Positions 28,577 through 38,550 of a DNA stretch of 64,000 nt are shown here, in pieces. The translations under genes were made by a program, and so were the position numbers. Within the stretch, counting starts at the first letter, position 1. Every line of letters begins with the position of its first letter. This DNA comes from Treponema sp. (GTDB taxonomy: Bacteria > Spirochaetota > Spirochaetia > Treponematales > Treponemataceae). Under the pieces are notes generated by a model that saw nothing but the letters and a program-made list of their open reading frames with translations, searched no databases and was not told the DNA's origin. Location: NCBI GenBank assembly GCA_016288205.1, contig JAEEYO010000015.1, positions 1-64,000 of the forward strand, read 5' to 3'.

Positions 28577-30835
28577 TCATTTCCCGAGAAGGTCCCGAAG
28601 CTCGCAGATTTCGTAGCCGGAGTCCAAAATCGTGGAGATGAGCAGGTCCAGCTTTTCGTAGAGATAGTCGGTGCGGCTTCCGTTTACGTTACCCACGTTC
28701 ACCGGGATTATCATGCCGTCGTGCAAGTCAGCCTCCATTTTTTCGATGATTGCGCCCGCATCCAAATAGACAGTCTTTCCTCCGCTCAGCATGGCCTGTT
28801 CAAGTGAAACTCTGTCGTTGCATTTATTCCATGCGTCCACGTAAACATATCCGGACTCCTCGCCCGCCTGCCTCATCATTGAATTCGCGTTGTAGTTCGG
28901 AGCATGCCAAAGCAGAGCCAGTTCTCCACCGGTTGCGGCAAAAAACTCATCCTCGTTTCTCGCAAGTCCCCGCTTGATAAATCCGGCGTCTATCCTGAAA
29001 GTCTGGGTAAGAAGGTCGGCATTGCTGAAAAAAGACGATGCGCACACGTTTCCGCTCGCAAGAATCTGTCTTGTCTCCTGAGGACACCTTCGGATAAACT
29101 CACCGTTAATGAAGAAAGTTCCCTTGATTCCGAATCTCTCAAGCCATGCAAGAACCTGCGCGAGACCTTCCGAGCTTTCGGTCGCATCAAAAACAAGCGA
29201 CACCCTTTTCGTACCGGGGCTCACAGTCTGCGTCTCCTGATAAAGCGGATACGTCACGGCAGGACCTGAGAGCGAGCGTACAAAAATTGCATTTTCATAA
29301 AGAGTGTTCTGTGCGGCTGTGGTATATGCACGGAAGCGCGAGTTTTTCACCGATGAATGCGGCATGGAAGACAGTCCCGCCCCAGATGACAAGTCCTTGC
29401 TCAAGCTCCATGACCTGAGTGAAAAATCATACTCGAATCTTCGTCCGTCAATCTCGGAAGTGATTTTTCCATTCCTCCACGAAACCGAGTCCACCGACGA
29501 AAGCAGAAGCACGGATTTTGTCCCGACCTTTCCTTTTCCCGCAGATGGCAGAATCCACTCAAAGACGGAGCGCTGTCCACCGGCAATCAACGAGGCGTTT
29601 CCCTTCCATTTTATGGAATATGCCTTCTCACCGTCCAATCTCGCGCGCAGGGTCCATTTTTTCAAATCAAGGGCAAAGAGCGTGTTTCCAGAGACAAAAG
29701 CAATGCTCCTTCGGTCGGGAGAGACCACAGGCTTAGACACGTCCTGATAATCCCTTACGACGCTCATTTTATCCGCCAGCCTGTAGAATGCACCGGAGCG
29801 TTTTCCCTTCTCATAGCTCAGACTGTCAATCCAGAGCACGGCACCCTCATCCGACCAAAAGACATCGTAATCAAGCGCGGAACCGGAAAGTCCCGTAAGA
29901 GGATACATTCCCTTCATGTCCGCAAAATCAAATGCGGTAGGAATCGAATACAGAGCCGCAATCTTGTCCGAGCTGACGGTCACAATCTCCCTGCCGTCGT
30001 CCTTGCACCAGAATCTTCCATGCACGGGATTAAACGCAGAGGGCAAGCGTGAGAGAGCGACACCGCAACCGACCAGAGCCGAATAGAGACCACGTGTGTA
30101 AAGCTCATTTTCCTGAATCCTGTAAACTATGTCGCCGCTGATGTAAAAAATATTTCCGCCGGGAGTCCACTGCACTGAATTGATTGTGCCGTTCCCGATT
30201 TTTCTCAAATCCTCGGAAATGGATATGCCGCGGAACATCGCATCAGGAGTCGCAAAATAAACAGAGCCAGAGTTCTCGTACAAAAGACAGGCGGAATCAG
30301 GAGCCCATTTTACCGGGAGACTTCCGTAAGTAAATGGAATCCTCTCCGCAAGAACCAGAACCTTACCGGTTGAAACCTGCTGCAGGACAAGCTTTCCCGA
30401 CCCATGATTTTTCTGCTCCACATAGCAGACCCATTTTCCGTCAGGACTTTCGCACGCGCTTCCGGTATGAGCGTACTCCACGGGAATCTTCTTCGCTTTC
30501 TCCGTCCACCGCAGCGATGATGTGTCCATGCTGTAACGAGCAGTTCCATAGCGGTTCCTGAGCTGGATTGTGCGTCCTCCGTCAAGAATCTCCATCTCCT
30601 CGGGGAAACAGGTAATCAACTCCGGCTCCTTCTCGACCGAGGTTTTGCCTAACTTGCCAATAAAAAGACTTTTGTATTCTGGTGTGCCGGGAAAATTCTG
30701 ACGCACGGAAAAAAGAAGCTGGCTGTCATCGTTCAAATCAAGAACCTCAAAGGCAACCTTCGCGTGAAGAAGAGTCAATGACGAGAAAACGAGCCCCAGT
30801 GCGAGCCCCGCTTTTTTAAGGAAACAGAACTTCAT
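28577..30835 (-). CDS. exported polysaccharide deacetylase-family protein with large N-terminal beta-propeller-like region
   Basis: C-terminal VSLVFDATESSEGLAQVLAWLERFGIKGTFFINGEFIRRCPQETRQILASGN; WD/TolB-like repeats before it. Confidence 0.75.
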   Translation of the reverse strand: MKFCFLKKAGLALGLVFSSLTLLHAKVAFEVLDLNDDSQLLFSVRQNFPGTPEYKSLFIGKLGKTSVEKEPELITCFPEEMEILDGGRTIQLRNRYGTARYSMDTSSLRWTEKAKKIPVEYAHTGSACESPDGKWVCYVEQKNHGSGKLVLQQVSTGKVLVLAERIPFTYGSLPVKWAPDSACLLYENSGSVYFATPDAMFRGISISEDLRKIGNGTINSVQWTPGGNIFYISGDIVYRIQENELYTRGLYSALVGCGVALSRLPSAFNPVHGRFWCKDDGREIVTVSSDKIAALYSIPTAFDFADMKGMYPLTGLSGSALDYDVFWSDEGAVLWIDSLSYEKGKRSGAFYRLADKMSVVRDYQDVSKPVVSPDRRSIAFVSGNTLFALDLKKWTLRARLDGEKAYSIKWKGNASLIAGGQRSVFEWILPSAGKGKVGTKSVLLLSSVDSVSWRNGKITSEIDGRRFEYDFSLRSWSLSKDLSSGAGLSSMPHSSVKNSRFRAYTTAAQNTLYENAIFVRSLSGPAVTYPLYQETQTVSPGTKRVSLVFDATESSEGLAQVLAWLERFGIKGTFFINGEFIRRCPQETRQILASGNVCASSFFSNADLLTQTFRIDAGFIKRGLARNEDEFFAATGGELALLWHAPNYNANSMMRQAGEESGYVYVDAWNKCNDRVSLEQAMLSGGKTVYLDAGAIIEKMEADLHDGMIIPVNVGNVNGSRTDYLYEKLDLLISTILDSGYEICELRDLLGK

Positions 30836-30906
30836 ATCCGCCGCAAGCCCCCTGATATGGAATTTAAGAATATAATCGAAAGACTGATTTTCAGAAGCTT
30901 TCCTTA

Positions 30907-32112
30907 TTAGAAGCGACCCTTAAGAGCAGAGACTACGGAAACAGGATTTACCAAAGCTCCGTTCTTGTAGACCGTGAAGTGCAGGTGTGGTCCGGTGGAG
31001 TATCCCGTGCTTCCGACGAGTCCGATTTTCTCTCCCTGGCTGACCTTCGCTCCCTTCTGCGCGATGATTTTGCTCATGTGTCCGTAAAGGGTCTGGTAGT
31101 TGTCCTTGTGCTTGATGATTACGTAATATCCGTAGACATTGCTCCAGCCGGATGTGGAGACGGTTCCGCTCATCGCGGCATAAATCGGAGTACCCGTAGG
31201 ACAGGCCATGTCAACTCCGGTATGATTCTTCCGCACCTTGGAGATCGGGTCAATTCTTGATCCGTAAGCGGACGTAGCGTACCACTTTGCCTTGAGCGGG
31301 CTGATGAACTTCTCACCCATTGCCTTCTCAATGACGCTCTCGGAAAGCTTGGCTCCCGGAATGAAAAGCTGCTGTCCCTTCTCAAGATTCGCGGAGACGA
31401 GATTGTTCACGTCCTCAATGTCAACCTGGGTCACATTATATTTTTTGGCGATGCGGCTCAGGGAATCTCCGGAGGAAACCGTATAAATAATTCCATTCAT
31501 CGAAGGAATCTTGACTTTCATTCCAGCAGGAACCTCGGTAACATCAATAATGGTGGGGTTCGCCGCAAGCAGGGTTGAAAGGGTGATATTGTTGTTGGCA
31601 CAGACAGTCGCAATCTTCTCGCCCTTCTTCATCGTGTGCCATCCGTAGCGGATCTCGGCCTTGAATCCTCCCAAGACAGCGTCGTTAAGAAGAAGATTTC
31701 CGTCCTCGTCAACGACATTTCCCTGGTCATCAAGATAAGTGGTTGTCTCACGCGCAAAGGATGCTATGGCTTCGTCCAGATAAGCGAAGGACCTCTCGTT
31801 GTCAGCGTCAAGTTCCACGGGAAGCGCAAAACTTTTCTCATGCGCCATTTTCTCCACAGATTTCCACGGATAGTAAATGCACGCGGCAACGGCAGGCACG
31901 ATCCAAATAAACTTGCAAATTGTTAAAAAAATCTTAAAAAATGTAGAAAAAGCGGATTTTACTGTAAGGACAAAATTCCTCGCGCCGTAGTTCCTGGGCA
32001 TCACAATGGCCGCAGAAGAATAGCGGGACTGATTTATTCTGTTACCGGTAAATCTGAACCGGTTTTTCTGACCTGAATATATAGCGTTTTCTGAATAATT
32101 TATAATTTCCAT
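30907..32112 (-). CDS. LysM and M23 peptidase domain protein
   Basis: LysM YTVSSGDSLSRIAKKYNVTQVDIEDVN; M23 HTGVDMACPTGTPIYAAMSGTV...TGPHLHFTVYKNG. Confidence 0.9.
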   Translation of the reverse strand: MEIINYSENAIYSGQKNRFRFTGNRINQSRYSSAAIVMPRNYGARNFVLTVKSAFSTFFKIFLTICKFIWIVPAVAACIYYPWKSVEKMAHEKSFALPVELDADNERSFAYLDEAIASFARETTTYLDDQGNVVDEDGNLLLNDAVLGGFKAEIRYGWHTMKKGEKIATVCANNNITLSTLLAANPTIIDVTEVPAGMKVKIPSMNGIIYTVSSGDSLSRIAKKYNVTQVDIEDVNNLVSANLEKGQQLFIPGAKLSESVIEKAMGEKFISPLKAKWYATSAYGSRIDPISKVRKNHTGVDMACPTGTPIYAAMSGTVSTSGWSNVYGYYVIIKHKDNYQTLYGHMSKIIAQKGAKVSQGEKIGLVGSTGYSTGPHLHFTVYKNGALVNPVSVVSALKGRF

Positions 32113-32122
32113 AACGTATCTA

Positions 32123-32151
32123 TCGACATAATCCTTACTCTATATTAGAAT
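32123..32151 (+). promoter_or_regulatory. lepB promoter (predicted ~3-nt 5' UTR)
   Basis: TCGACA-N17-TAGAAT, ATG at 32161. Confidence 0.5.
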
Positions 32152-32160
32152 AAAACGGAA

Positions 32161-32688
32161 ATGAAGTCAAAACAAATTCCGCAAATTTTACATATTTTTG
32201 CATTTTTTTTTGCAGGAATCACAGCCGGACTCCTCATAAAATTTTTCATTTTGGACTTTCTGCATATTCAGGGAAAATCCATGGAGCCGACATTTAAAGA
32301 AGGAGATATTGTCCCTGTCCTCAAGGCGGCTTACGGTCTGGACGTCCCGTTCGGAGACTCTACATTCGTACAGTGGAAATATCCTGAGGTGGGCGACGTG
32401 GTTATCTACATGATTGACGGACACATGGTAATCAAAAGATGTGCCGCAGTCGGTGGTTGCGTACTGGATTATTCCTTCGATTCAGGATATACTCTAAGGG
32501 CCGGTGATTTGCTCATTCCGCTGACGGTGGACCAGTATCACCTGATGAAAGACAGCACATCGGTACCTGAAGGAACGATTCTTGCCCTTGGTGACAATTA
32601 CTCAGACTCGGTTGATTCGAGAAAATACGGGTTTGTTCCCGTAAAAAACATTTTGGGAAAAGTACTATGCAGACGAACGGCTTTCTAA
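32161..32688 (+). CDS. lepB: signal peptidase I
   Basis: QGKSMEPTFKEGDIV catalytic Ser region, VIKRCAAVGG Lys region, LGDNYSDSVDSRKYGFVP. Confidence 0.9.
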   Translation: MKSKQIPQILHIFAFFFAGITAGLLIKFFILDFLHIQGKSMEPTFKEGDIVPVLKAAYGLDVPFGDSTFVQWKYPEVGDVVIYMIDGHMVIKRCAAVGGCVLDYSFDSGYTLRAGDLLIPLTVDQYHLMKDSTSVPEGTILALGDNYSDSVDSRKYGFVPVKNILGKVLCRRTAF

Positions 32689-34553
32689 TAAAGAAGCGTC
32701 TTTATCTTTTATTCGCGGCCATAGCTTTCATGCTTCTGGTCATAATTTTTACTTACGGGAGACTCTCGCTCAGAACTCCGCCCGCACCTCCCGCTCCCAC
32801 ACCGTCCGTGGAAAGAGGCTCCATCGTGGACAGGAACGGAAAGCCACTCGCGGTACAGACGAATTTCTATCACTTCGGCGTCACACCCAAGCTGATTAAG
32901 GATCCCAAATATTTCGCGGACACAATCAGCAAGGAAGTGGGCATGAGGTCCATCGACATACAGAACATAATCAACCTGCGCCGTCAAGCCCAGTACGCAA
33001 TCATCAAAAAGCACATCTCTCAGGAACAGTGCGACCGTCTCATGGCGGTTATACGCGACCACGATTTCTCACACTTCTGCCGCTTTGACCAGCTCCCCGG
33101 AAGAATCTATCCCCTGAACGACCTTGCGAGCCAGCTCGTGGGATACATGGGAACGATGGGAAGCGGACTGAGCGGAATCGAATACTCCATGGAGGATTTG
33201 CTTTCCCCCGAAGTAAAGGAAGGAGAGACGGAGCCCACAATATATGGAAAGAACATCTACCTGACAATAGACTCCGACCTGCAGTACAAGCTTGAGAAAA
33301 TCTCCAAGAACGCAATGGAAACGACACAGGCCGAAAGCTTCATGCTCATTGCGGCGGATGCGAAATCAGGAGAGATACTGAGCTACATCAGCCTTCCCTC
33401 CGCGGATTTGAACACATATCCGAAATCCACGTCACAGCAGAAAATCGACCGGCCCGCCATGGTCACTTACGAACCCGGAAGCGTCTTCAAAATCTTCTCG
33501 GCGGCGGCATACCTTGACTCGGGAGTCATCAACGAGGACACGCTCTTTTTCTGCGACGGACTCTACACAAGGACGACGAACCACAACGAGACAATCCGCA
33601 TCAGCTGTCTGGACCACCACGGCTATCTTTCGGTGAGGGGCGCGCTGGAGCTTTCCTGCAACGACGCGTTCGCACAGATGAGCGACCTTCTGAACACGAA
33701 CACATTCCTCTCATACATAGACAAATTCGGATTCGGCAAAAAGACCGGAGTTGAGCTTCCCCGCGAGGAAACCGGCTATGTAAAAACTCCCGACGCAAAA
33801 TCATGGTCAGCACGTACAAAGGCAACCATGTCCATCGGTCAGGAGCTTACCGTAACGGCACTCCAGATGGTTCAGGCCGCCGAGGTGATTGCGAACAAGG
33901 GACTTCCTCCCAAGCTCACGTTCCTGAAAAGAATCAAGGACAAGGACGGACAGGTGGAATACAACCACACGCCCGAATACGGAGACAGAATTCTGAAGGC
34001 ATCCACGGCGAAATATCTTCTGAGCTGCATGGAAAGCACGGCGGAAAAAGGAACCGGAAGCAGGGCAGCCCTTGGAGACATTTCCATCGGAGTAAAGACA
34101 GGTACGGCGCAGATGGCGGATCCAATCCACGGCGGTTACAGCGAGACTGATTTTATCTCGAACTGTATGGCAATCTTCCCGGTGGAGGAGCCGCAGATTG
34201 TTCTTTACATCGTGGTTGAAAAAGCGAAGGGCGAGACATACGCGGGACGAATTGTTGCTCCTGTAATCAGGGAAGCTGCGGATGAGATAATCGACCACCT
34301 GGGAATGACACGTGACGCGGCTCCGGCTGTTGAGCACACGGGACTTGTCTCAATCACCGAAAACACACCTCTGATAATTGACGACATCGTGCCAGATTTC
34401 CTCGGCCGTCCCAAGAGAGATTTGATTCCGCTTCTCCAGAGCAACCCCGGACTCAAGTTCGTCGTAAACGGAGAGGGCTGGGTCGTAAGCCAGAAACCCG
34501 CGCCCGGCTCACCCATCGTGGAGGGAATGACCATTGAACTCAATCTGGAATAA
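32667..34553 (+). CDS. FtsI/PBP2-type transpeptidase with PASTA-like C-terminus
   Basis: YEPGSVFKIFSAAAYL (SxxK), SCND (SxN), GVKTGTAQ (KTG). Confidence 0.9.
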   Translation: MQTNGFLIKKRLYLLFAAIAFMLLVIIFTYGRLSLRTPPAPPAPTPSVERGSIVDRNGKPLAVQTNFYHFGVTPKLIKDPKYFADTISKEVGMRSIDIQNIINLRRQAQYAIIKKHISQEQCDRLMAVIRDHDFSHFCRFDQLPGRIYPLNDLASQLVGYMGTMGSGLSGIEYSMEDLLSPEVKEGETEPTIYGKNIYLTIDSDLQYKLEKISKNAMETTQAESFMLIAADAKSGEILSYISLPSADLNTYPKSTSQQKIDRPAMVTYEPGSVFKIFSAAAYLDSGVINEDTLFFCDGLYTRTTNHNETIRISCLDHHGYLSVRGALELSCNDAFAQMSDLLNTNTFLSYIDKFGFGKKTGVELPREETGYVKTPDAKSWSARTKATMSIGQELTVTALQMVQAAEVIANKGLPPKLTFLKRIKDKDGQVEYNHTPEYGDRILKASTAKYLLSCMESTAEKGTGSRAALGDISIGVKTGTAQMADPIHGGYSETDFISNCMAIFPVEEPQIVLYIVVEKAKGETYAGRIVAPVIREAADEIIDHLGMTRDAAPAVEHTGLVSITENTPLIIDDIVPDFLGRPKRDLIPLLQSNPGLKFVVNGEGWVVSQKPAPGSPIVEGMTIELNLE

Positions 34554-36408
34554 AAACATCACTCTCTTCAAGGAAAGATTTCCCGGACTTCACGAAATGC
34601 TTTCCCCGCTGATTGCAGATTTTGAGTCCGGCAAAATTAATTCCCCGATGGATGTGACTGAGGCAAAAAACGGACTTCCCACGGCGAGCGAAAACGGAAT
34701 GACGCTCCACTCAAAATACGCCCCGGACAGAGAGGCACAACAGGCAGCTTCCAAAATAAGCGACGAGAATTCGGCTGCGGTATTTCTCTCATGCGGCCTC
34801 GGATATGCACCAATTGCCGCGGCAAAAAAATCTCCTTCCACGCCGATCGTAATAGTTGAGGCAAGCCCCGTGCATTTTTTTCAGGCACTCTCGGTCTTGG
34901 ACTGGAGCGACGTAATCAGACATCCCGAAGTGATTTTCGCAATCGGAACCGACGAGGAGACGGCAGCTTCCTTGATCCGTAAATTCCAGCAGGACAAAAT
35001 CATCTTTTTCAGCGTCCCCGGCCAGATTGCACACGCCAAGGAATATTTTTCCGTAGTCACAGATTTGTGCAAGAGAAACCGCCAGAAGGAAGAGGTGAAT
35101 ACGAACACGCTTGAGAAATTCGCACATCTCTGGCTTTCAAACTCATGCAAGAATCTTCCGAAGATGGGTGAGCTTGGAGGAGTAAGCAGATTTTTTGACG
35201 CAGCACAGAATCTCCCGACCACCCTTCCCTTCATAATAATCGCCGCCGGACCAAGCCTTGAGAAAATTCTGCCGAAACTTCCCGAGTTGAAAAAGCGAGC
35301 TGTCCTTGTATGTGTGGACACAGCCCTTCACTCCTGCCTTGAGTATGGAGTTGAGCCAGACTTTGTGATCCTCGTTGACCCGCAATACGCATGTGCCCTG
35401 CACCTTGAGTTTTTGGCATCCCCATCATCCATACTGATTACCGAGAGCGCAGCATGGCCGTCCGTTTTCCGTTTCCCCTGCAAGGAGATTCTTTTGTGCT
35501 CTTCCCTTTTCCCGATCGGACAGTACTTTGAAAAAATCATGGGCAAAAAAGGAGAGCTCGGTGCGGGTGGAAGCGTGACCACAACGGCGTGGGACTTTGC
35601 AAGAAAATGCGGCGCGGGAAAAATCTACATCGCGGGAATGGATTTGGGATTCCCCGGAAGACAGACACACATACGCGGCTCACAGTTTGAGGAAAGAGCG
35701 CACAGAACTTCCATGCGGCTTCACACGGCGGAGACAGACGGAGTCAACGCATTGCTCGGAGCAAATCCGAAAATCGCAAGGGATTACAACGGAAACGAAA
35801 TTCTCACCGACTCACGGATGTCGCTTTTCTCATGGTGGTTTGAAACATCGTGCGGCAAGGCAAGGCAGGACGGACAGCTCACATACACGCTCACACCGGA
35901 AAGCATGGCCATAAACGGAATTGAGATTGCCGACTGCGACACACTTTGCTCCGGCCCCGACCTGAGTGAGATTAAAAGAATCTTTTTTGAACGAGCTGAG
36001 GAAAACAAGCTGAGAATAAAAAAGGAAGCCGAGGAAAATGGCACGCCGAAATTCGAGGAGGTATTCAGAACCTTCGTTGGAAATCTACGCGAGTTGAAAT
36101 CGCTTTCAAAAAAAGGACGCTCACTTTGTGAAAAAGGAATCCGGGACAGAACGAAAATCCCCGCCGTCTCTCAGGAGCTCAAAATGATTGACTCACAGAT
36201 TCTCTCATCAAAAGGAAAGGACGCCGCAGCCCTTGTATTTCCCACGCAGAGACAGCTGGACTCACTCTCAAAAAATCTCCCGGAAGATGAAGTCCTCCGC
36301 CCCATCTATTTCTCAAAGCTGATTTACACCGAACTGGAAAAAGCCGTAAACGAATACATCGCCTCACTCTCGCTCGAAGACGAAGGGCATGCTTACCATC
36401 TCCTGTGA
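34534..36408 (+). CDS. DUF115/6-hydroxymethylpterin pyrophosphokinase MptE-like (motility accessory factor) protein
   Basis: IIAAGPSLEKILPKLPELKKRAVLVCVDTALHSCLEYGVEPDFVILVDPQ and GAGGSVTTTAWDFARKCGAGKIYIAGMDLGFPG. Confidence 0.85.
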   Translation: MNSIWNKNITLFKERFPGLHEMLSPLIADFESGKINSPMDVTEAKNGLPTASENGMTLHSKYAPDREAQQAASKISDENSAAVFLSCGLGYAPIAAAKKSPSTPIVIVEASPVHFFQALSVLDWSDVIRHPEVIFAIGTDEETAASLIRKFQQDKIIFFSVPGQIAHAKEYFSVVTDLCKRNRQKEEVNTNTLEKFAHLWLSNSCKNLPKMGELGGVSRFFDAAQNLPTTLPFIIIAAGPSLEKILPKLPELKKRAVLVCVDTALHSCLEYGVEPDFVILVDPQYACALHLEFLASPSSILITESAAWPSVFRFPCKEILLCSSLFPIGQYFEKIMGKKGELGAGGSVTTTAWDFARKCGAGKIYIAGMDLGFPGRQTHIRGSQFEERAHRTSMRLHTAETDGVNALLGANPKIARDYNGNEILTDSRMSLFSWWFETSCGKARQDGQLTYTLTPESMAINGIEIADCDTLCSGPDLSEIKRIFFERAEENKLRIKKEAEENGTPKFEEVFRTFVGNLRELKSLSKKGRSLCEKGIRDRTKIPAVSQELKMIDSQILSSKGKDAAALVFPTQRQLDSLSKNLPEDEVLRPIYFSKLIYTELEKAVNEYIASLSLEDEGHAYHLL

Positions 36409-37368
36409 CATGGACGCGGATTTCAGATTGGAGAGTTCTTCAGGAGTCTCGTCAAAAGCAATCTCGGATTTTAAAATGTAAGAGCTTCCTGAGATGGACT
36501 CACCGGCATCAGTGTAGGAACTTGAGAAAGAGAATGTCCCGCTGATTCTTCCTGGCTTGGAAATTTTCATGTAGGTTTTGTCACCGTTCTCAATTACAAA
36601 ATTTTTGTAGACCGCACCTGAGAATTTTCTGTGTCCGTCCATCCACTCAACGAAAGCCGTATATGACGTGGACTCTTCTCCGACCTCTTCCCTCTCTCCG
36701 TCCGAATTCAATTTTGTCAGAGGATAAATGATTATCTCACTGCCATACACATCAATCTCGTAGTCACCGGAATCATCTTCGGAAAAAACAATGTCCTCGC
36801 TTCCCGGGTTGTCCGATTTTTTCTGCACAAGCGTAAGCTGATTCTCATCCTCAGAAAGATAATAGAGATAGTTGACGGTATCATCAAGAGCGGCCTTCCC
36901 CATTGACTCAATGCTCTGCCGGTTTATTTCCATAAAATATTTCTGGGAAGCGCTGTCCATATCCATAGAACCGTTAAGCAGCATCTCCGTAATATTCGCC
37001 ACGGTCGCATCCAGATTTTTCTGCACATAAGACTCAAAGCTGCTCATCGTCTGATTTTGAAAGCAGAGTTTTGTGGCGTTCAGCTTGAGCAGATTTTTCT
37101 CCGGGAAAGCGGAATATGTTCCCTCAAAATCCTTTACCCAGGAATCTCCATCAGGATCCACGGCGACATCATGACTGTAGACAAACACAGTTCCGTCATT
37201 TCTGAATTCCATTTTTGAAAGCTCGTCGGCAAACACGGAATCGCTCAGCGCGTCCCTTTTCACATCCATCATGGTCTGACTGCGGTCGGCATTTCTGCTT
37301 TTCTCATCACATGCTGCGAACAAAAAAATCAGCATGGAAAATCCAGTGATCAAATATTTTCTATTCAT
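36364..37368 (-). CDS. putative lipoprotein
   Basis: Start MNRKYLITGFSMLIFLFAACDEK (lipobox). Confidence 0.6.
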   Translation of the reverse strand: MNRKYLITGFSMLIFLFAACDEKSRNADRSQTMMDVKRDALSDSVFADELSKMEFRNDGTVFVYSHDVAVDPDGDSWVKDFEGTYSAFPEKNLLKLNATKLCFQNQTMSSFESYVQKNLDATVANITEMLLNGSMDMDSASQKYFMEINRQSIESMGKAALDDTVNYLYYLSEDENQLTLVQKKSDNPGSEDIVFSEDDSGDYEIDVYGSEIIIYPLTKLNSDGEREEVGEESTSYTAFVEWMDGHRKFSGAVYKNFVIENGDKTYMKISKPGRISGTFSFSSSYTDAGESISGSSYILKSEIAFDETPEELSNLKSASMSQEMVSMPFVFERE

Positions 37369-37397
37369 AAGGCTCATCCTTTTCGAAGCACAGTTTT

Positions 37398-38474
37398 TCA
37401 TTCTTCTTTTCCCGTCCCAGAAAACGCTGTAACTGAGCCGTCCTCCATTCTGAACCACCAGAGCAACTCGGCGGAATTTATTCTTGTTGTAAATCTCTCT
37501 CCGGCTAAAAGGCAAAATGACTCCGGGACGCCCGTAATCTCCATCACCACATCCACGGACTGTGGACTTCTTGTTTTCTCGTCAAAGAAAATCTCCGCCT
37601 CAATTTTTCCTGCCTCCGAAATCTCCGCTCGTCCAGTCGCAAGTTCCGAATCAAAAAGAAAAAGACTGCATTCAACATGGGTTCCATTTTCCAACTTGGA
37701 CTCGGTAAACTCAGGAATGCAGCCGTAAGAGACAGATTCCTTTCCGTCATCAAAAATAAAATAAAAAGATGTCGGAGTAATGCGGAAAATCTTTGAGTCA
37801 TCATTGGAAATAAAACGCAGGCCCCCGTTACGGATCAGCTCATGCTCCGGATGGAGTTCCTCGGCAAAGATTCCTTTTTCCATAAGCGAAAATTCCACGG
37901 TAAAAATCTCAAACAGATTTCCCATCACAATTTTCTCAACACGCCGCTCAAGCAGATTTTTCACGTCGGCAAAATTCTCTCCCTCCTGAATCAGCGGATA
38001 GCGATAAAGAATCTCATCAAGGATTTTTTCCGCAAGAAGAGAAGTGATTTCGGAAGAGCTTTGAACCAAGGAATCCTCATGGACGAGGCCTACTGGTTTC
38101 GCATAGATTTTTCCGTCAACAGAATCCACGGAATATGAGACACGGAATAAAACCGGCACATTGAATTTTGAGTCGAGCGGCAGAAGATAATTCATGGTCA
38201 TGGAATCCGCTGAGTCAAAGACATATTTCATGGTTCGTTCCGGCGATGAATAGATTTTTCCGACAAAAGGATTTTCACCCCTTGGCTCAGGAAGCACAGT
38301 GGAATCAATCTTGTCATTTGAAACAACAGCCCCCGCGGATTTTGCGTCAGTCTTGATTTGAAGAAAACAAAAGACGGCGACAGAAACTACGGCCGCGATT
38401 CCCCACGCGCATACTGAGATTAATTTTTTCTTCGGTACATTTTTAAATGCTCCCACACCGATCCCCCATGCCAT
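37398..38474 (-). CDS. hypothetical membrane-anchored/exported protein
   Basis: N-terminal TM ISVCAWGIAAVVSVAVFCFL; start uncertain. Confidence 0.5.
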   Translation of the reverse strand: MAWGIGVGAFKNVPKKKLISVCAWGIAAVVSVAVFCFLQIKTDAKSAGAVVSNDKIDSTVLPEPRGENPFVGKIYSSPERTMKYVFDSADSMTMNYLLPLDSKFNVPVLFRVSYSVDSVDGKIYAKPVGLVHEDSLVQSSSEITSLLAEKILDEILYRYPLIQEGENFADVKNLLERRVEKIVMGNLFEIFTVEFSLMEKGIFAEELHPEHELIRNGGLRFISNDDSKIFRITPTSFYFIFDDGKESVSYGCIPEFTESKLENGTHVECSLFLFDSELATGRAEISEAGKIEAEIFFDEKTRSPQSVDVVMEITGVPESFCLLAGERFTTRINSAELLWWFRMEDGSVTAFSGTGKEE

Positions 38475-38537
38475 GCATTATGAATTACTTTCGATTTTTT
38501 TTCAAGCCCACCTATTTTCAAAAATCCGCAGTTGTGC

Positions 38538-38550
38538 TACACTTACTACA
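38538..38550 (+). promoter_or_regulatory. pepF extended -10 promoter (predicted +1 = A of ATG)
   Basis: TGC-TACACT-TACTAC-ATG; weak -35 TTTTCA 17 bp upstream. Confidence 0.5.

Noticed and set aside
38474-38520. Leaderless start for the 37398-38474 gene
   Set aside because: A -10 (CATAAT) with 17-bp spacing exists, but the predicted +1 would select an out-of-frame ATG, so it was not counted.
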